Of a stretch of 64,000 bases of DNA, positions 26,354-36,236 are shown in pieces (the first letter of the stretch is position 1; every line of letters starts with the position of its first letter). The DNA lies in NCBI GenBank assembly GCA_949299195.1, contig CASFZN010000021.1:1-64000 (forward strand), in the 5' to 3' direction. Under the pieces are notes generated by a model. The model was not told the origin of the DNA and ran no database searches. It saw only the letters and a list, made by a program, of their open reading frames with translations. The position numbers were made by a program, and so were the translations under genes. Origin of the DNA: an uncultured bacterium (lineage in GTDB: Bacteria > Bacillota_I > Bacilli_A > RFN20 > CAG-826).

Positions 26354-26843
26354 ATTTAATTACACTATTTAAACTAGAATCAATAAACCATCTTAAAGAG
26401 CTTTCAGTTTCATAACTAGAAATTCTTTTTCCAGGGACAACATCTAAAGCGTTAGTTAATTCTTTAATATGTTTTTCACTATCTCCTAATCCGCTACTTG
26501 AAGATGTAATAAAAGGAACAATGGTTTTATTAGTAAAATCATATGATTTTAAAAATGTTCTAATAATATTTGGTTCTCTAAGCCACCAAATAGGATAACC
26601 AATAAAGAAAGTATCGTATTCATCAAAATTTTCAATTTTATTTAAAATAGGAACATCTAAATCGATATTTTTATCTTCTAAAGAGGTTCTAGAATTTGGA
26701 TTATCATAATCAATATCTAAAGAAGAATATTTTTCTACTGGAACGATTTCAAATGTTTCGCATCCAATAATGTTAGCGATTTTATTAGCAATTGATCTTG
26801 TTGTTCCGGTTGTTGAGAAATAACATACTAATACTTTTTTCAT
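26352..26843 (-). CDS. Flavodoxin (Flavodoxin_4 type)
   Basis: A 163-residue FMN-binding electron carrier. The phosphate loop is YFSTTGTTRSIA (9-20); the second family motif, FFIGYPIWWLREP, carries the aromatic residues that stack on the flavin, and FITSSSSGLGDS matches the third loop. It is the cytosolic type with no signal peptide. A GGAGC ribosome binding site lies upstream. It stands alone between tRNA genes. The window holds two further members of the same family at 51.5 and 53.1 kb, both broken, so this is the only intact one seen. Confidence 0.92.
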   Translation of the reverse strand: MKKVLVCYFSTTGTTRSIANKIANIIGCETFEIVPVEKYSSLDIDYDNPNSRTSLEDKNIDLDVPILNKIENFDEYDTFFIGYPIWWLREPNIIRTFLKSYDFTNKTIVPFITSSSSGLGDSEKHIKELTNALDVVPGKRISSYETESSLRWFIDSSLNSVIK

Positions 26844-27010
26844 AATTTTATTTTTGCTCCTTTTTTAATTGCCACTATTTTATTTAATTAATCGCAATAA
26901 TTTATTTAACACTATTTTAACTAAATTTACGAACAATTTATTCTATCAATAATAGATTCTATATTCTAAATATATGCTTAATTATTTTTATAATTATATA
27001 AAAATAAAGA

Positions 27011-27088
27011 TGGCGTCCATGGGAGGATTTGAACCTCTGACCCCACGCTTAGGAGGCGTGTGCTCTATCCGGACTGAGCTACATGGAC
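27011..27088 (-). tRNA. tRNA-Arg (anticodon CCT)
   Basis: A 78-base cloverleaf on the minus strand with encoded CCA. Acceptor GTCCATG pairs CATGGAC, the anticodon stem CACGC/GCGTG encloses CTCCTAA (anticodon CCU, reading AGG), and the T loop is TTCAAAT. Confidence 0.94.
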
Positions 27089-27103
27089 ATTATTTTTATA
27101 AGA

Positions 27104-27137
27104 ATATAGTTGTAACGAAGTTTCGTTACAACTATAT
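27104..27137 (-). terminator. Long perfect hairpin between polC and tRNA-Arg
   Basis: Sixteen-base perfect arms around a 2-base loop (27104-27119 and 27122-27137), with core GTTGTAACGAA. It lies 20 bases past the polC stop and would end its transcript or shield it; there is no clean T-run, so it may act as a processing or stability structure instead. Confidence 0.6.
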
Positions 27138-27156
27138 ATTATAAATAAGTTTTATC

Positions 27157-30100
27157 TTACATAAAATCAGTAAAAAGGTCTAAAGTTTCAGTTTCTCTTA
27201 AATCTTTTAAAGCTCCTAAATTTTTCATAACATCAACTAAAGTTTGGGATACCTTTCCTCTTTTTTGGAAATCTTCAATTGAATAAAATGGCGATTCATT
27301 TCTAGCTTTTACAATTTCGTTTCCTACTGATAAACCAAGTCCATCAATTACTCTAAAAGGAGGGATTAAAGATTTTTTATCATGATCTACTATAAATTTA
27401 TCTGGATCGCTTCGATAAATATCTACCATTTCAAATTTATAGCCACGTTCTGCAAATTCTAAAGCTGCAATCAAAGTATCATTGATATCAATCTCTTTAG
27501 TTGAAAGCTTATCTTCTGGATTCTTAGAATCCTTTCTTTTACGATAATATTCGAGTTTTTCCCAAATAGCATCTAAACCTTTACACATAGTTTCAATATC
27601 ATATTGATCGCACCTTAAAGTAAAGAAAGTAGCGTAATATTCTAAAGGATAGTAGACCTTAAAATATGCAACTCTTAACGCCATAATAACATACGCACAA
27701 GCATGTCCTTTAGGGAAAAGATATTTAATCTTATCACAGCTTGAAATGTAATAATCAGGAACATTATGACGTTTCATTTCTGCAACTTCTTCATCCGATA
27801 AACTCTTACCTTTTCTTACTTTTTCCATGATTTTAAACGACAAGGATTTATCAATACCCATCGAAATAAGGTAAGTCATAATATCATCACGACATCCGAT
27901 GACTCCTCTTAAATTGGTAAAGCCATTTTTGACTAAATCTTGGGCGTTACCACTCCAAACGTTAGTACCATGAGAAAGACCTGAAATAATAACTAAGTCA
28001 CTAAACGATTTTGGTTTAACTTCTCTAACAATTTGTTTAACGAAATTAGTACCAAATTCTGGAATTCCAGTTGTCGCAACATCATCAACCTTAATATATT
28101 TATGTTTCATTTTTAAAGCTTTATTATTTTGGAAAATTGATAAAGCTTCTCTATCTCCAACATTAATATCTTCAACCTTTACGCCAGTTAAGTCACTCAT
28201 CATCTTTAAAGCTTGAGGGTCAACATGTCCTAACATATCGAGTTTAAGGACAGTTTCATGAAGTGCTTTATATGCGAAATGAGTTGTTTTCCATGAACTA
28301 TCTTTTTCGTTTGCAGGATATTGAATAGGAGTAAAATCATAAACTGAATATTCAGTAGGAATAACAATAATTCCGCCTGGATGTTGACCGGTTGTTCTTT
28401 TAACACCAACACATCCACTAGCAATTCCTTCAACTAAATTCCATGAAACTGCATTATTATCAATATTCATAAAATCGAAGTAATCACGGACATATTTTTT
28501 ACAAGTTTTAAATTCAGCATTAGCGATTGTTCCGGCTCTAAAAACATTATCATCACCCCATAATTCTTTAGTGAAATTATGAGCAACATCCTTAAAGTCT
28601 GCAGGGAAATTTAAGTCGATATCAGGCGTTTTTTCAGCACTAAACCCTAAGAACGTTTCAAAAGGAATTGTTTGTCCATCTTTAACCATCATCGTTCCAC
28701 ATTCTGGGCAAACTTTATCTGGAAGGTCGTATCCTGAAGTGACTCCATCTCTTGTATCGTGCCATTCAAAATGTTTACATTTAGGACATCTATAGTGAGG
28801 TGCTAAAGCGTTAACTTCAGTAATTCCAGCACAATATGCAACAAATGAAGAACCAACCGATCCTCTAGATCCTACGATATAGCCTCTTTCATTCGTCTTT
28901 TTAACTAAAAGGTGAGCAATATAATAAATAACTGCGAATCCGTTATCAATAATACCTTTAAGTTCTGCATTTAATCGATTAGCGATAATTTCAGGAAGAG
29001 GATTTCCATATTCTCTATAAGCTCTTTCATAGACAATATCTTTAAGCTTGCCTTCAACGTTATCAATGGTTGGAGTATAAAGTTTATCATCAATTGGAGT
29101 TATACTTTCGCACATATCAGCGATTAAATTCGTGTTTTTAATGACATATTCTTGAATTTTTTCTTCATCTTCAAGCCAAGCAAAAGCATCAAGCATGTCC
29201 TGAGTTGTCATAAATTCTTGGTCTGGATTATCAAAATAACCATATTTTTTACGATAATATGGATTAAGAGGGTGACGAGTTTTACCAATTCCTTCGGTTG
29301 CGATAAAAACGTCACGATAAAGTTTCATTGATTTATATAGATAGTGGGTATCACCAGTTGCAACAACTGGTTTATTCATTTTTTCGGCATGTTCAATGAT
29401 GGTTTTTAAATAGGATTTTAAAACATCGAAATTTAAAATTTCTTCAGTGTTTATTAAATACGAATAGTTTTTAAGTGGTTGAATTTCAATATAATCATAA
29501 AAAGATATCGCTTCGTTTAATTTTTCGTCGTTTCTATTAGTTGTAGAATAGAAAACTTCACCATTAAAGCAAGCGGAACCAACAAGTAAATGTCCACGAT
29601 ATTTTTCAATTAAACTTCGAGGAGTTAATGGAACTTTTCCAATATAATCGGTGTGAGATAGAGAAACGATTTTATATAAATCTTTTAACCCTTCTCTATC
29701 TTTACAAAGTACGGTTACGTGATTTCCTCTAAGATTTTTATATAATTCTTGAGGAATTTCTAATTTTTCTAAATCTTTATGAGATAATCCATTGAATTTA
29801 CGAGATAAAAGTCCTTGTAAACCAATCCAACATGAAGCTAAAACATTTGCATCGTAGTCTGCTCTATGTGCTTCATCTTCGTCATAATCAACATCAAAGT
29901 TTTTACATAATGCACCTAAAGAATGACGTGTCTTTTCAGGGAAAATGTATCTTGATAATGCAAGAGTATCAATAACTGGTACATCTAAATCTTCGCCATA
30001 GATTTTTCTATATGGTTCGTTAATCATTTCATAGTCAAAGTCAGCATTATGAGCAATTAAAATTGAACCTTTAATAAATTCTAAAAATTTAGGTAAAACT

Positions 30101-31899
30101 TCATCTATTTCAGGTGCATTTTTTACCATTTCATTAGTAATATGGGTCTTTTCTTCAATCTTTTTAGGAATAGGAATTTTAGGATTAACAAAAGTATCAA
30201 AGGTATCAACAACCATTCCTCCAACTACTTTAACAGCACCTATTTCAGTGATTCTATCAAGTCTTATCGATAAACCTGTGGTTTCTAAGTCGAAAGCAAC
30301 AAAACTTGCATTACTTAACTTTATATCTTTGGGATTAAAGGCAGCGTTTAAATAGTCATTGATCATATAAAGTTCCGATCCATAAAGAATCTTGACTCCA
30401 TATTTTTTTCCTGCATTTTGAGCATCAGGGAAAGATTGAACAACTCCATGATCTGTAACAGCGATAGCTTTCATTCCTAAATTTTTAGCATTTTTAACAT
30501 AATCTTGGATTTTATTAATGCCATCTAAGTCAGAAAAATTAGTATGTAAATGGAGTTCTACTCTTCTTTCTTCGCCTTGATATTTTTCTTCTAATAAAGG
30601 ATCTTCTCCTAAGACTTCGACCTTATGAGCAAAAATTGTGATGTCTTTGCCGTTTCTAATCTCTTTTACCTTACCTTTTACGCGAACATATAAAAATACT
30701 TGTTCTTTACTTTCTTCGGTTTCAGTTATTTTTGAGAATTTATCATCGTTCATCTCTTCTCTTGAAGCACGATATTCAACAACTACTGCACCTTTATTAT
30801 CAGTTACACCAAAACGAATATAGAAATTTCCTTTTTCGTCAGTTCTTTTTAAAGAATAATTAAATGCTCTTCCTTCAAATTCCATTGGTAAAGAATTGGC
30901 GTTAATTTCAAAAACATTTAACTTTGCATATTCTTTTGGTTTCTTTAAAAGTTCGTAATATTCTTCTCTTTTTTTGTCTCTTAAATAGTTATTTTTAGCT
31001 TCATATAAAACATAGGATTCAGTTTCTTCTTTTAAAGCCAAAAACTTCTCGTCATATTCTTTTTTTATTTGATTAATGTCAACTTCTTCATTATGAATCG
31101 ATTCAATATCTTCATTTATACCTTCATAATAAGGCTCTTCTTCATAATATTCTTTCTTTTCATAATCACTATCTTGAGGAGGAATTTCTTCTTCATTTAT
31201 TAACTCATTAGAAGAATCAAAAGAAATGAATTCTTCATCTTCTTTTTCCATACTATTTAAATCAAATTCTGGGGTTTTTTCTTCTTCGATTATTGTTTCT
31301 TCATTTATAGTGACTTCTTCTTTTTGGTCTACTATTTTAATAGTATCATCGATATTTTTAGCTTCTTCTTTTTTAGTTTTAATTCTAATTAAATCTTGAT
31401 AAAAAAGCATTTCTTCATCTGTTAAAGAGTGGACCTCAAAATCTTTTATTGGATAATCAAAGTTTATAAAAGAAAATAAATCTTCTAAATCTTTTTTAAT
31501 TAATAAGAAAGCTTGATGTTCTTCTTCATCTTTAAAATAAAGATAAATTCCATTTTTCTTATATAAACTATAGTTATATTCATCAAAAGATTTGTTGAAA
31601 ATAAATTCATCAATAAATTCTTTTATTTCTACATCATTAAATTCTTTATCATAGGTGAAATAAATTTCGTATTCATAATTTATATTTTCTTCAATATTTC
31701 TTAAAAATAAGTCTAAGGTTCTATATTTCCAAGGGTTTTTCTTACGAATATGGTATAAAAACTTAGGTTTTTCATTTTTTTCTCTACTTGCTTTTTGAAT
31801 ACTTACAAACTCTAAATCACTAAAATCATTAAGGTAATCTTCTAATTTTAAAGAATGTAAAAATCTAAGCATCAATTCTTTTTTATTATCTTTATTCAC
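27157..31899 (-). CDS. polC: DNA polymerase III PolC-type alpha subunit
   Basis: A 1580-residue replicative polymerase, longer than the 1440 of Bacillus. In order: N-terminal domains (1-175), an acidic Glu/Asp-rich low-complexity linker (about 176-290) that accounts for the extra length, OB domain, PHP domain with HLHTNFSD (His450, His452), inserted 3'-5' exonuclease with AFDLETTG (Asp537, Glu539), then the polymerase with a Cys4 zinc site (CPKC and CPEC), the catalytic PDIDLNFPAD and TTGQHPGGI. It starts at GTG (31897-31899), supported by AAAGGGGGT upstream. It is the last gene of the housekeeping run, 145 bases after rseP; proS, normally between them, is absent. Confidence 0.97.
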   Translation of the reverse strand: MNKDNKKELMLRFLHSLKLEDYLNDFSDLEFVSIQKASREKNEKPKFLYHIRKKNPWKYRTLDLFLRNIEENINYEYEIYFTYDKEFNDVEIKEFIDEFIFNKSFDEYNYSLYKKNGIYLYFKDEEEHQAFLLIKKDLEDLFSFINFDYPIKDFEVHSLTDEEMLFYQDLIRIKTKKEEAKNIDDTIKIVDQKEEVTINEETIIEEEKTPEFDLNSMEKEDEEFISFDSSNELINEEEIPPQDSDYEKKEYYEEEPYYEGINEDIESIHNEEVDINQIKKEYDEKFLALKEETESYVLYEAKNNYLRDKKREEYYELLKKPKEYAKLNVFEINANSLPMEFEGRAFNYSLKRTDEKGNFYIRFGVTDNKGAVVVEYRASREEMNDDKFSKITETEESKEQVFLYVRVKGKVKEIRNGKDITIFAHKVEVLGEDPLLEEKYQGEERRVELHLHTNFSDLDGINKIQDYVKNAKNLGMKAIAVTDHGVVQSFPDAQNAGKKYGVKILYGSELYMINDYLNAAFNPKDIKLSNASFVAFDLETTGLSIRLDRITEIGAVKVVGGMVVDTFDTFVNPKIPIPKKIEEKTHITNEMVKNAPEIDEVLPKFLEFIKGSILIAHNADFDYEMINEPYRKIYGEDLDVPVIDTLALSRYIFPEKTRHSLGALCKNFDVDYDEDEAHRADYDANVLASCWIGLQGLLSRKFNGLSHKDLEKLEIPQELYKNLRGNHVTVLCKDREGLKDLYKIVSLSHTDYIGKVPLTPRSLIEKYRGHLLVGSACFNGEVFYSTTNRNDEKLNEAISFYDYIEIQPLKNYSYLINTEEILNFDVLKSYLKTIIEHAEKMNKPVVATGDTHYLYKSMKLYRDVFIATEGIGKTRHPLNPYYRKKYGYFDNPDQEFMTTQDMLDAFAWLEDEEKIQEYVIKNTNLIADMCESITPIDDKLYTPTIDNVEGKLKDIVYERAYREYGNPLPEIIANRLNAELKGIIDNGFAVIYYIAHLLVKKTNERGYIVGSRGSVGSSFVAYCAGITEVNALAPHYRCPKCKHFEWHDTRDGVTSGYDLPDKVCPECGTMMVKDGQTIPFETFLGFSAEKTPDIDLNFPADFKDVAHNFTKELWGDDNVFRAGTIANAEFKTCKKYVRDYFDFMNIDNNAVSWNLVEGIASGCVGVKRTTGQHPGGIIVIPTEYSVYDFTPIQYPANEKDSSWKTTHFAYKALHETVLKLDMLGHVDPQALKMMSDLTGVKVEDINVGDREALSIFQNNKALKMKHKYIKVDDVATTGIPEFGTNFVKQIVREVKPKSFSDLVIISGLSHGTNVWSGNAQDLVKNGFTNLRGVIGCRDDIMTYLISMGIDKSLSFKIMEKVRKGKSLSDEEVAEMKRHNVPDYYISSCDKIKYLFPKGHACAYVIMALRVAYFKVYYPLEYYATFFTLRCDQYDIETMCKGLDAIWEKLEYYRKRKDSKNPEDKLSTKEIDINDTLIAALEFAERGYKFEMVDIYRSDPDKFIVDHDKKSLIPPFRVIDGLGLSVGNEIVKARNESPFYSIEDFQKRGKVSQTLVDVMKNLGALKDLRETETLDLFTDFM

Positions 31900-32044
31900 A
31901 ATTTTTACCCCCTTTAATTTAAAAATAGTTATACCTTTATATATTATTTAATAGAATTAATTAACATCAAAATATAAATAAAATTTAATAAATCTTATTA
32001 AATGTATCACCAATAATAAAATTATAATTCTTTAATTTAAAGAA

Positions 32045-33700
32045 TTAAAATAATGAAACAATATCTTTAATGATAATTCCAAACATCAAGGCAAAAAGGA
32101 GAATTAATCCAATAGCAGACATAATATTTTTAACTTTTGGAGGAATTTCCCATTCTTTATACTCTTCTTCTTTTAAAGAAACATCCACTACTTCTTTATT
32201 ACTATTTTCTTCGATATTATCGCTATTTTCTATAGGAGTAACTAAAGAAGAAACGCTTTCTTTAGTTTCATTATTTTCTAAAATAACTTCGTTATTTGTT
32301 TCATTAATATTACCTTCTAAAACAGGTTCATCACCTTTTCTTCTTTTTTGCTTAGAAGCCCAAATAGCTTTTTTAACTAAGTTGACACTACCTTCAACAA
32401 TTTCTACTAAAATTTGCCATCCATCTAGTCCTGGGAAAGGAAGAAGATTAAATAAAGCAAGATTAACACTGATCATTCCCCAAGTTTCTAAATAGAAAGA
32501 GAAAGGATAGTTATTTAAAATTTGAGTAGTTTGAGTAAAAATAGCAATTGGCCCGCCAATATTAGACCAGCTTTCTGCTTTATAAAATAATTGTCCGATT
32601 GCATCAGCAATTAAGGTAGTTGAATCAACCCATTTTTTACCAGCATAACCAAAAGCATCCCATCCAAGCCATTCAAATTTAACATACATTCCAAGACCTA
32701 AACTCGAATAATTATTTAAAGAATCTTTATGGAAAGTAACATTAAAAAGTTGTGACTCAACATCAGTTCCGTCATTGATATATTTAGAAAAAAGAATATC
32801 TAAATTTATATCCATCATTTGATTTTCATTAACTCCAACAAATTCATATCCATTATTTGCAGGAGCAATTAAAGGAATAACATAATTTGATTCACTTGGA
32901 ACATCGATAAAGTTTTCGCCATCTAATACTTTAATATCGCTTATTTCACTAGGAATTGAATCCATGGTGAAGCCTTCATAAAATTTGAAGCATTTAGAAT
33001 AATCAGTATCGTTATATCCGTAATTTGATGTATCAAGAAGGTAGACTATATCGCTACTTTCTCCATTTACTATTGTATTTTGAGCATTACCAACATTAGA
33101 TAATGTAACGGTTTGAACATGTTCATTACCGCTTACATCCTTATAAGTATAAGTATATTGATAGGTATTAAAATTAATGAATGATTGTTCAATGAATTCT
33201 TTTTCTTCTAAAGTTAAAAGATTGCCTTCGCTATTTTTAAAGTTTTCATCGAATGTTTCTTCATCTAAAATTGAAACGACATTAACGATAGGATCATTAG
33301 TTAATTGAGGACTACTTACGGCACTAATAAAAAAGATAATGTAGGCTAAAATAAAGTTCATTATAATGCCTGCCGACATGATAATGATTCTTTTCCATCT
33401 TTTAATTCCGACTAAACTTCTTTCTCTAGGGACGTCGACGTAATCTGGACTATCCTTATCTTCATCATCACTCTCTTCGCCATACATTCTGACATATCCT
33501 CCAAGAGGAATGATTCCGACGCAGAATTTAGTTTCGCCCTTTTTCCTTTTATATTTAATAATTTTTGGTCCAAAACCTATTGAAAATTCACTACAAAATA
33601 CATTGAAACTTTTTGCTGCAATAAAATGTCCTAATTCATGAATTGTAACTAAAACCCCTAATGCAATAAAAAATAATAGTAAAGAAATAATAAAATCCAT
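32045..33700 (-). CDS. rseP: Site-2 membrane metalloprotease (RseP/RasP-like)
   Basis: A 551-residue M50-family intramembrane protease. The zinc motif HELGH is at 21-25 in the first membrane helix; the third ligand lies in NLLPFPGLDGW (Asp426), where many relatives have LDGG. Membrane helices are at about 1-25, 108-132, 395-440 and 525-548. Two things are unusual: the region between the second helix and the C-terminal part (about 135-390) is long and hardly resembles a PDZ domain, and an Asn/Glu/Ser-rich linker (about 455-515) separates the active site from the last helix. It follows dxr as in Bacillus (rasP), where it cleaves anti-sigma factors and signal peptide remnants. Confidence 0.92.
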   Translation of the reverse strand: MDFIISLLLFFIALGVLVTIHELGHFIAAKSFNVFCSEFSIGFGPKIIKYKRKKGETKFCVGIIPLGGYVRMYGEESDDEDKDSPDYVDVPRERSLVGIKRWKRIIIMSAGIIMNFILAYIIFFISAVSSPQLTNDPIVNVVSILDEETFDENFKNSEGNLLTLEEKEFIEQSFINFNTYQYTYTYKDVSGNEHVQTVTLSNVGNAQNTIVNGESSDIVYLLDTSNYGYNDTDYSKCFKFYEGFTMDSIPSEISDIKVLDGENFIDVPSESNYVIPLIAPANNGYEFVGVNENQMMDINLDILFSKYINDGTDVESQLFNVTFHKDSLNNYSSLGLGMYVKFEWLGWDAFGYAGKKWVDSTTLIADAIGQLFYKAESWSNIGGPIAIFTQTTQILNNYPFSFYLETWGMISVNLALFNLLPFPGLDGWQILVEIVEGSVNLVKKAIWASKQKRRKGDEPVLEGNINETNNEVILENNETKESVSSLVTPIENSDNIEENSNKEVVDVSLKEEEYKEWEIPPKVKNIMSAIGLILLFALMFGIIIKDIVSLF

Positions 33701-33756
33701 AATAAATAAATAACTTCCTTTTTATATTGTTAACTGTTAAAGTCTACTATTTTTAA

Positions 33757-35007
33757 TTAATTTAACTCATTTTCTTTCAATAATTTAATGAAATAGTTAG
33801 TTTTATCTTTAACAAGAGTAATTAATTTTACGATATCTTCTTCTTTTAATTGGAAAGAAGACGTAATTAACGACTTATTGATATTAGTTTCCTTATAAGT
33901 CTCATCTATTTTATCAAGTATTACTTTTATATCAATATAATTGATTTCTTTATTTAAGAAGGCTTCAACTAAAACTTCGTTAGCGCTATTAATAATTAAG
34001 CCTTCAATACCTTTAATTTTAATAATTTCATATCCTAAATTAATTAAAGGAAATTTAATTTCATCAACCCTTGTAAGGTTATATGATTTTAAATCGTTAG
34101 TATAAACTGTATCTTTAAATTCGTTGTGTTTAGTATTAAATTCATATAAATTCAAAGCATCGATTAATGGAGTTTCCATTGTTGCTTTCCCTACACTTAA
34201 TTTATAGGTTCCATCTTTTAATTTAATAAAACTATGAACAGTCGAAGTTTTATCGATTACAACCTTGATTTTATCAATATCAAATTTAAATAAATAATAA
34301 GCTTCAACGATTTCAAAAGCTTTATTCATTAAGGTAGAAGAATCAATAGTAATCTTTTTACCCATTTTAAAATTTGGATGTTTTAAAGCATCTTCAACCT
34401 TAATATTTTTAAATTCTTCGAGATCTAAATTTAAAAAAGGACCACCAGAACAGGTAATATAAATTGCTTCAACCTCACTTCTATCAACTCTTTTAAGAAG
34501 TTTAAAAAGTGCAGAATGTTCACTATCAAGAGGATAAATGAAGGTTTCATTAGGAAATTCTTCATTTAATTTTTCAATCTTTTCATCAATAATTTCTCCT
34601 GCAACAACAAGCGATTCTTTATTTGCTAAAAAGATTTTCTTTTTTAAATCTAAACATTTAAGGGTAGGTAAAATTCCAGCACTTCCGCTTAAAGCATTTA
34701 AAACATATTCGCTATTTACTTCTTCAATAAAATCTAAAAGATTATAGTCATCTTTTAAATATCTAATTTCAAACTTTCTAAAACGAAATTTTTCAGCAAT
34801 ATATTCAGCTTTTATCTTATTTTCACAATAAAAATATCTTAATTTTTTATAAGATTTTAAAAATTTAGTTAAAGTTTCATTTGTGACATTTTCTTTGATT
34901 GCAATTCCTTTAACTAAATAATCTTTTCTTTTTCTTAAAATGTTTAGGGCTTGATTTCCTACACTTCCAGAAGCTCCCAAAACTAAAATTTCTTTTTTAT
35001 TTTTCAT
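33757..35007 (-). CDS. dxr: 1-deoxy-D-xylulose 5-phosphate reductoisomerase
   Basis: A 416-residue enzyme of the MEP isoprenoid pathway, converting DXP to MEP with NADPH. The dinucleotide motif GASGSVGNQAL opens the protein; ANKESLVVAG, LDSEHSALF, TCSGGPF and KITIDSSTLMNKA contain the metal and substrate ligands (Asp, Glu, Ser, Asn, Lys). All are intact. It lies between cdsA and rseP as in Bacillus. Retention of dxr means the organism makes its own isoprenoid precursors even though uppS is not in its usual place. Confidence 0.96.
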   Translation of the reverse strand: MKNKKEILVLGASGSVGNQALNILRKRKDYLVKGIAIKENVTNETLTKFLKSYKKLRYFYCENKIKAEYIAEKFRFRKFEIRYLKDDYNLLDFIEEVNSEYVLNALSGSAGILPTLKCLDLKKKIFLANKESLVVAGEIIDEKIEKLNEEFPNETFIYPLDSEHSALFKLLKRVDRSEVEAIYITCSGGPFLNLDLEEFKNIKVEDALKHPNFKMGKKITIDSSTLMNKAFEIVEAYYLFKFDIDKIKVVIDKTSTVHSFIKLKDGTYKLSVGKATMETPLIDALNLYEFNTKHNEFKDTVYTNDLKSYNLTRVDEIKFPLINLGYEIIKIKGIEGLIINSANEVLVEAFLNKEINYIDIKVILDKIDETYKETNINKSLITSSFQLKEEDIVKLITLVKDKTNYFIKLLKENELN

Positions 35008-35067
35008 AGAAATTTACTCACATTTATAGAATAAATAATTTAAACTCTACTATTTTAAAGAGTTTAT

Positions 35068-36183
35068 CTATGCTATAAATGCAGCTCCATCTTTCATTGC
35101 AATAATAATTAAAGAAACAACAATTGAACTAATTATTATTGAATCGAATCTATCTAAAATTCCGCCATGAGATTTTAAAATAGTTCCAAAATCTTTAATG
35201 TGATATCCTCTTTTAATTGATGAGAATAATAAATCACCAAATGTACCAGCAAAAGGCATAACTATCGAAAGAATTAAAATATTATACCAGTGTTTAAAAT
35301 CTAAAACTGCTTCTAATAATGGAACTTTAAAATAGGATAACAACATTCCAAATCCAAAGCTGATAATAAATGATGTGATAATTCCTCCAACAAATCCTGC
35401 CCAAGTTTTTTTAGGAGAAATGTTAGGACACATCTTTCTTTTTCCAAATAAAACTCCAAAAATATAAGCTCCAACATCATTTAAAGTTGTACCAGCTAAA
35501 ACATAAAATAATAGCGCAGTAGACTCTAAATATTTAAATGTCGTGCTCATATCAGCAGTACTTTCGTAGGTAGAATAAGGTAAGAACCTTAAATAAATTA
35601 AACATTGAAGTCCAAAACTACAAACAAATAACATTACTATAAAATAGAAAGCATCGAAGATTTTGAACTCTTTATCGTAGAAAACTTGAAGGAAAAATAA
35701 TAAGAAACATAAACAAACAGTGGTTATAGAAAGTTGAGGAGAAGCAAACGATTTTGCTAAATCATAAGTAAACCCTTCACCAGTCCCATTCGCAATGTTG
35801 AAATGAATATATTTTTCAACTATATCTTTTAGAAAAATATAGAAAACCAGCGTAAACATCATGATGAACGCAAAAACATATACACTAGTTTTAAACTTAT
35901 TTTCAATCGATTGAGGGGCTCTACAAATCTCTAAAGTAATGATAATTGCAAGTAAAACAATATATGCAATCCAAGTCCAAAGTCCAAAGAAAACGCACGG
36001 AATAGTAACCGCTAAAATTATTATTGCCATGACGCTTCTAGCAAAAAGATTTGACTTAGCCTCTTTATTAAGTTGATTTATATGATGTTCTCGATTTTGA
36101 AGTTTAAACTCTTCATTTTTGGCTAATTCATCGCTTTTTTGTTCTTTTATTTCTTCAGTATTTTTAACTTCCCTGTTTTTCAT
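35068..36183 (-). CDS. cdsA: Phosphatidate cytidylyltransferase
   Basis: A 371-residue membrane enzyme making CDP-diacylglycerol for phospholipid synthesis. About eight hydrophobic segments follow a charged N-terminal extension of about 48 residues (longer than usual; Bacillus CdsA has about 270 residues in all). The signature near the C-terminus, IKDFGTILKSHGGILDRFDS, has the two aspartates and the HGG of the family. An 'NDVGAYIFG' motif precedes it. It follows frr directly; the uppS gene normally between them is missing. Confidence 0.95.
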   Translation of the reverse strand: MKNREVKNTEEIKEQKSDELAKNEEFKLQNREHHINQLNKEAKSNLFARSVMAIIILAVTIPCVFFGLWTWIAYIVLLAIIITLEICRAPQSIENKFKTSVYVFAFIMMFTLVFYIFLKDIVEKYIHFNIANGTGEGFTYDLAKSFASPQLSITTVCLCFLLFFLQVFYDKEFKIFDAFYFIVMLFVCSFGLQCLIYLRFLPYSTYESTADMSTTFKYLESTALLFYVLAGTTLNDVGAYIFGVLFGKRKMCPNISPKKTWAGFVGGIITSFIISFGFGMLLSYFKVPLLEAVLDFKHWYNILILSIVMPFAGTFGDLLFSSIKRGYHIKDFGTILKSHGGILDRFDSIIISSIVVSLIIIAMKDGAAFIA

Positions 36184-36236
36184 TTTTAAACTTAACCGCT
36201 TTGATATTTATTATTAATAAAAATGAAAAAGAAGGA

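Noticed and set aside
26157..26372. Plus-strand frame across tRNA-Ala
   Set aside because: It runs through a complete tRNA and its terminator.
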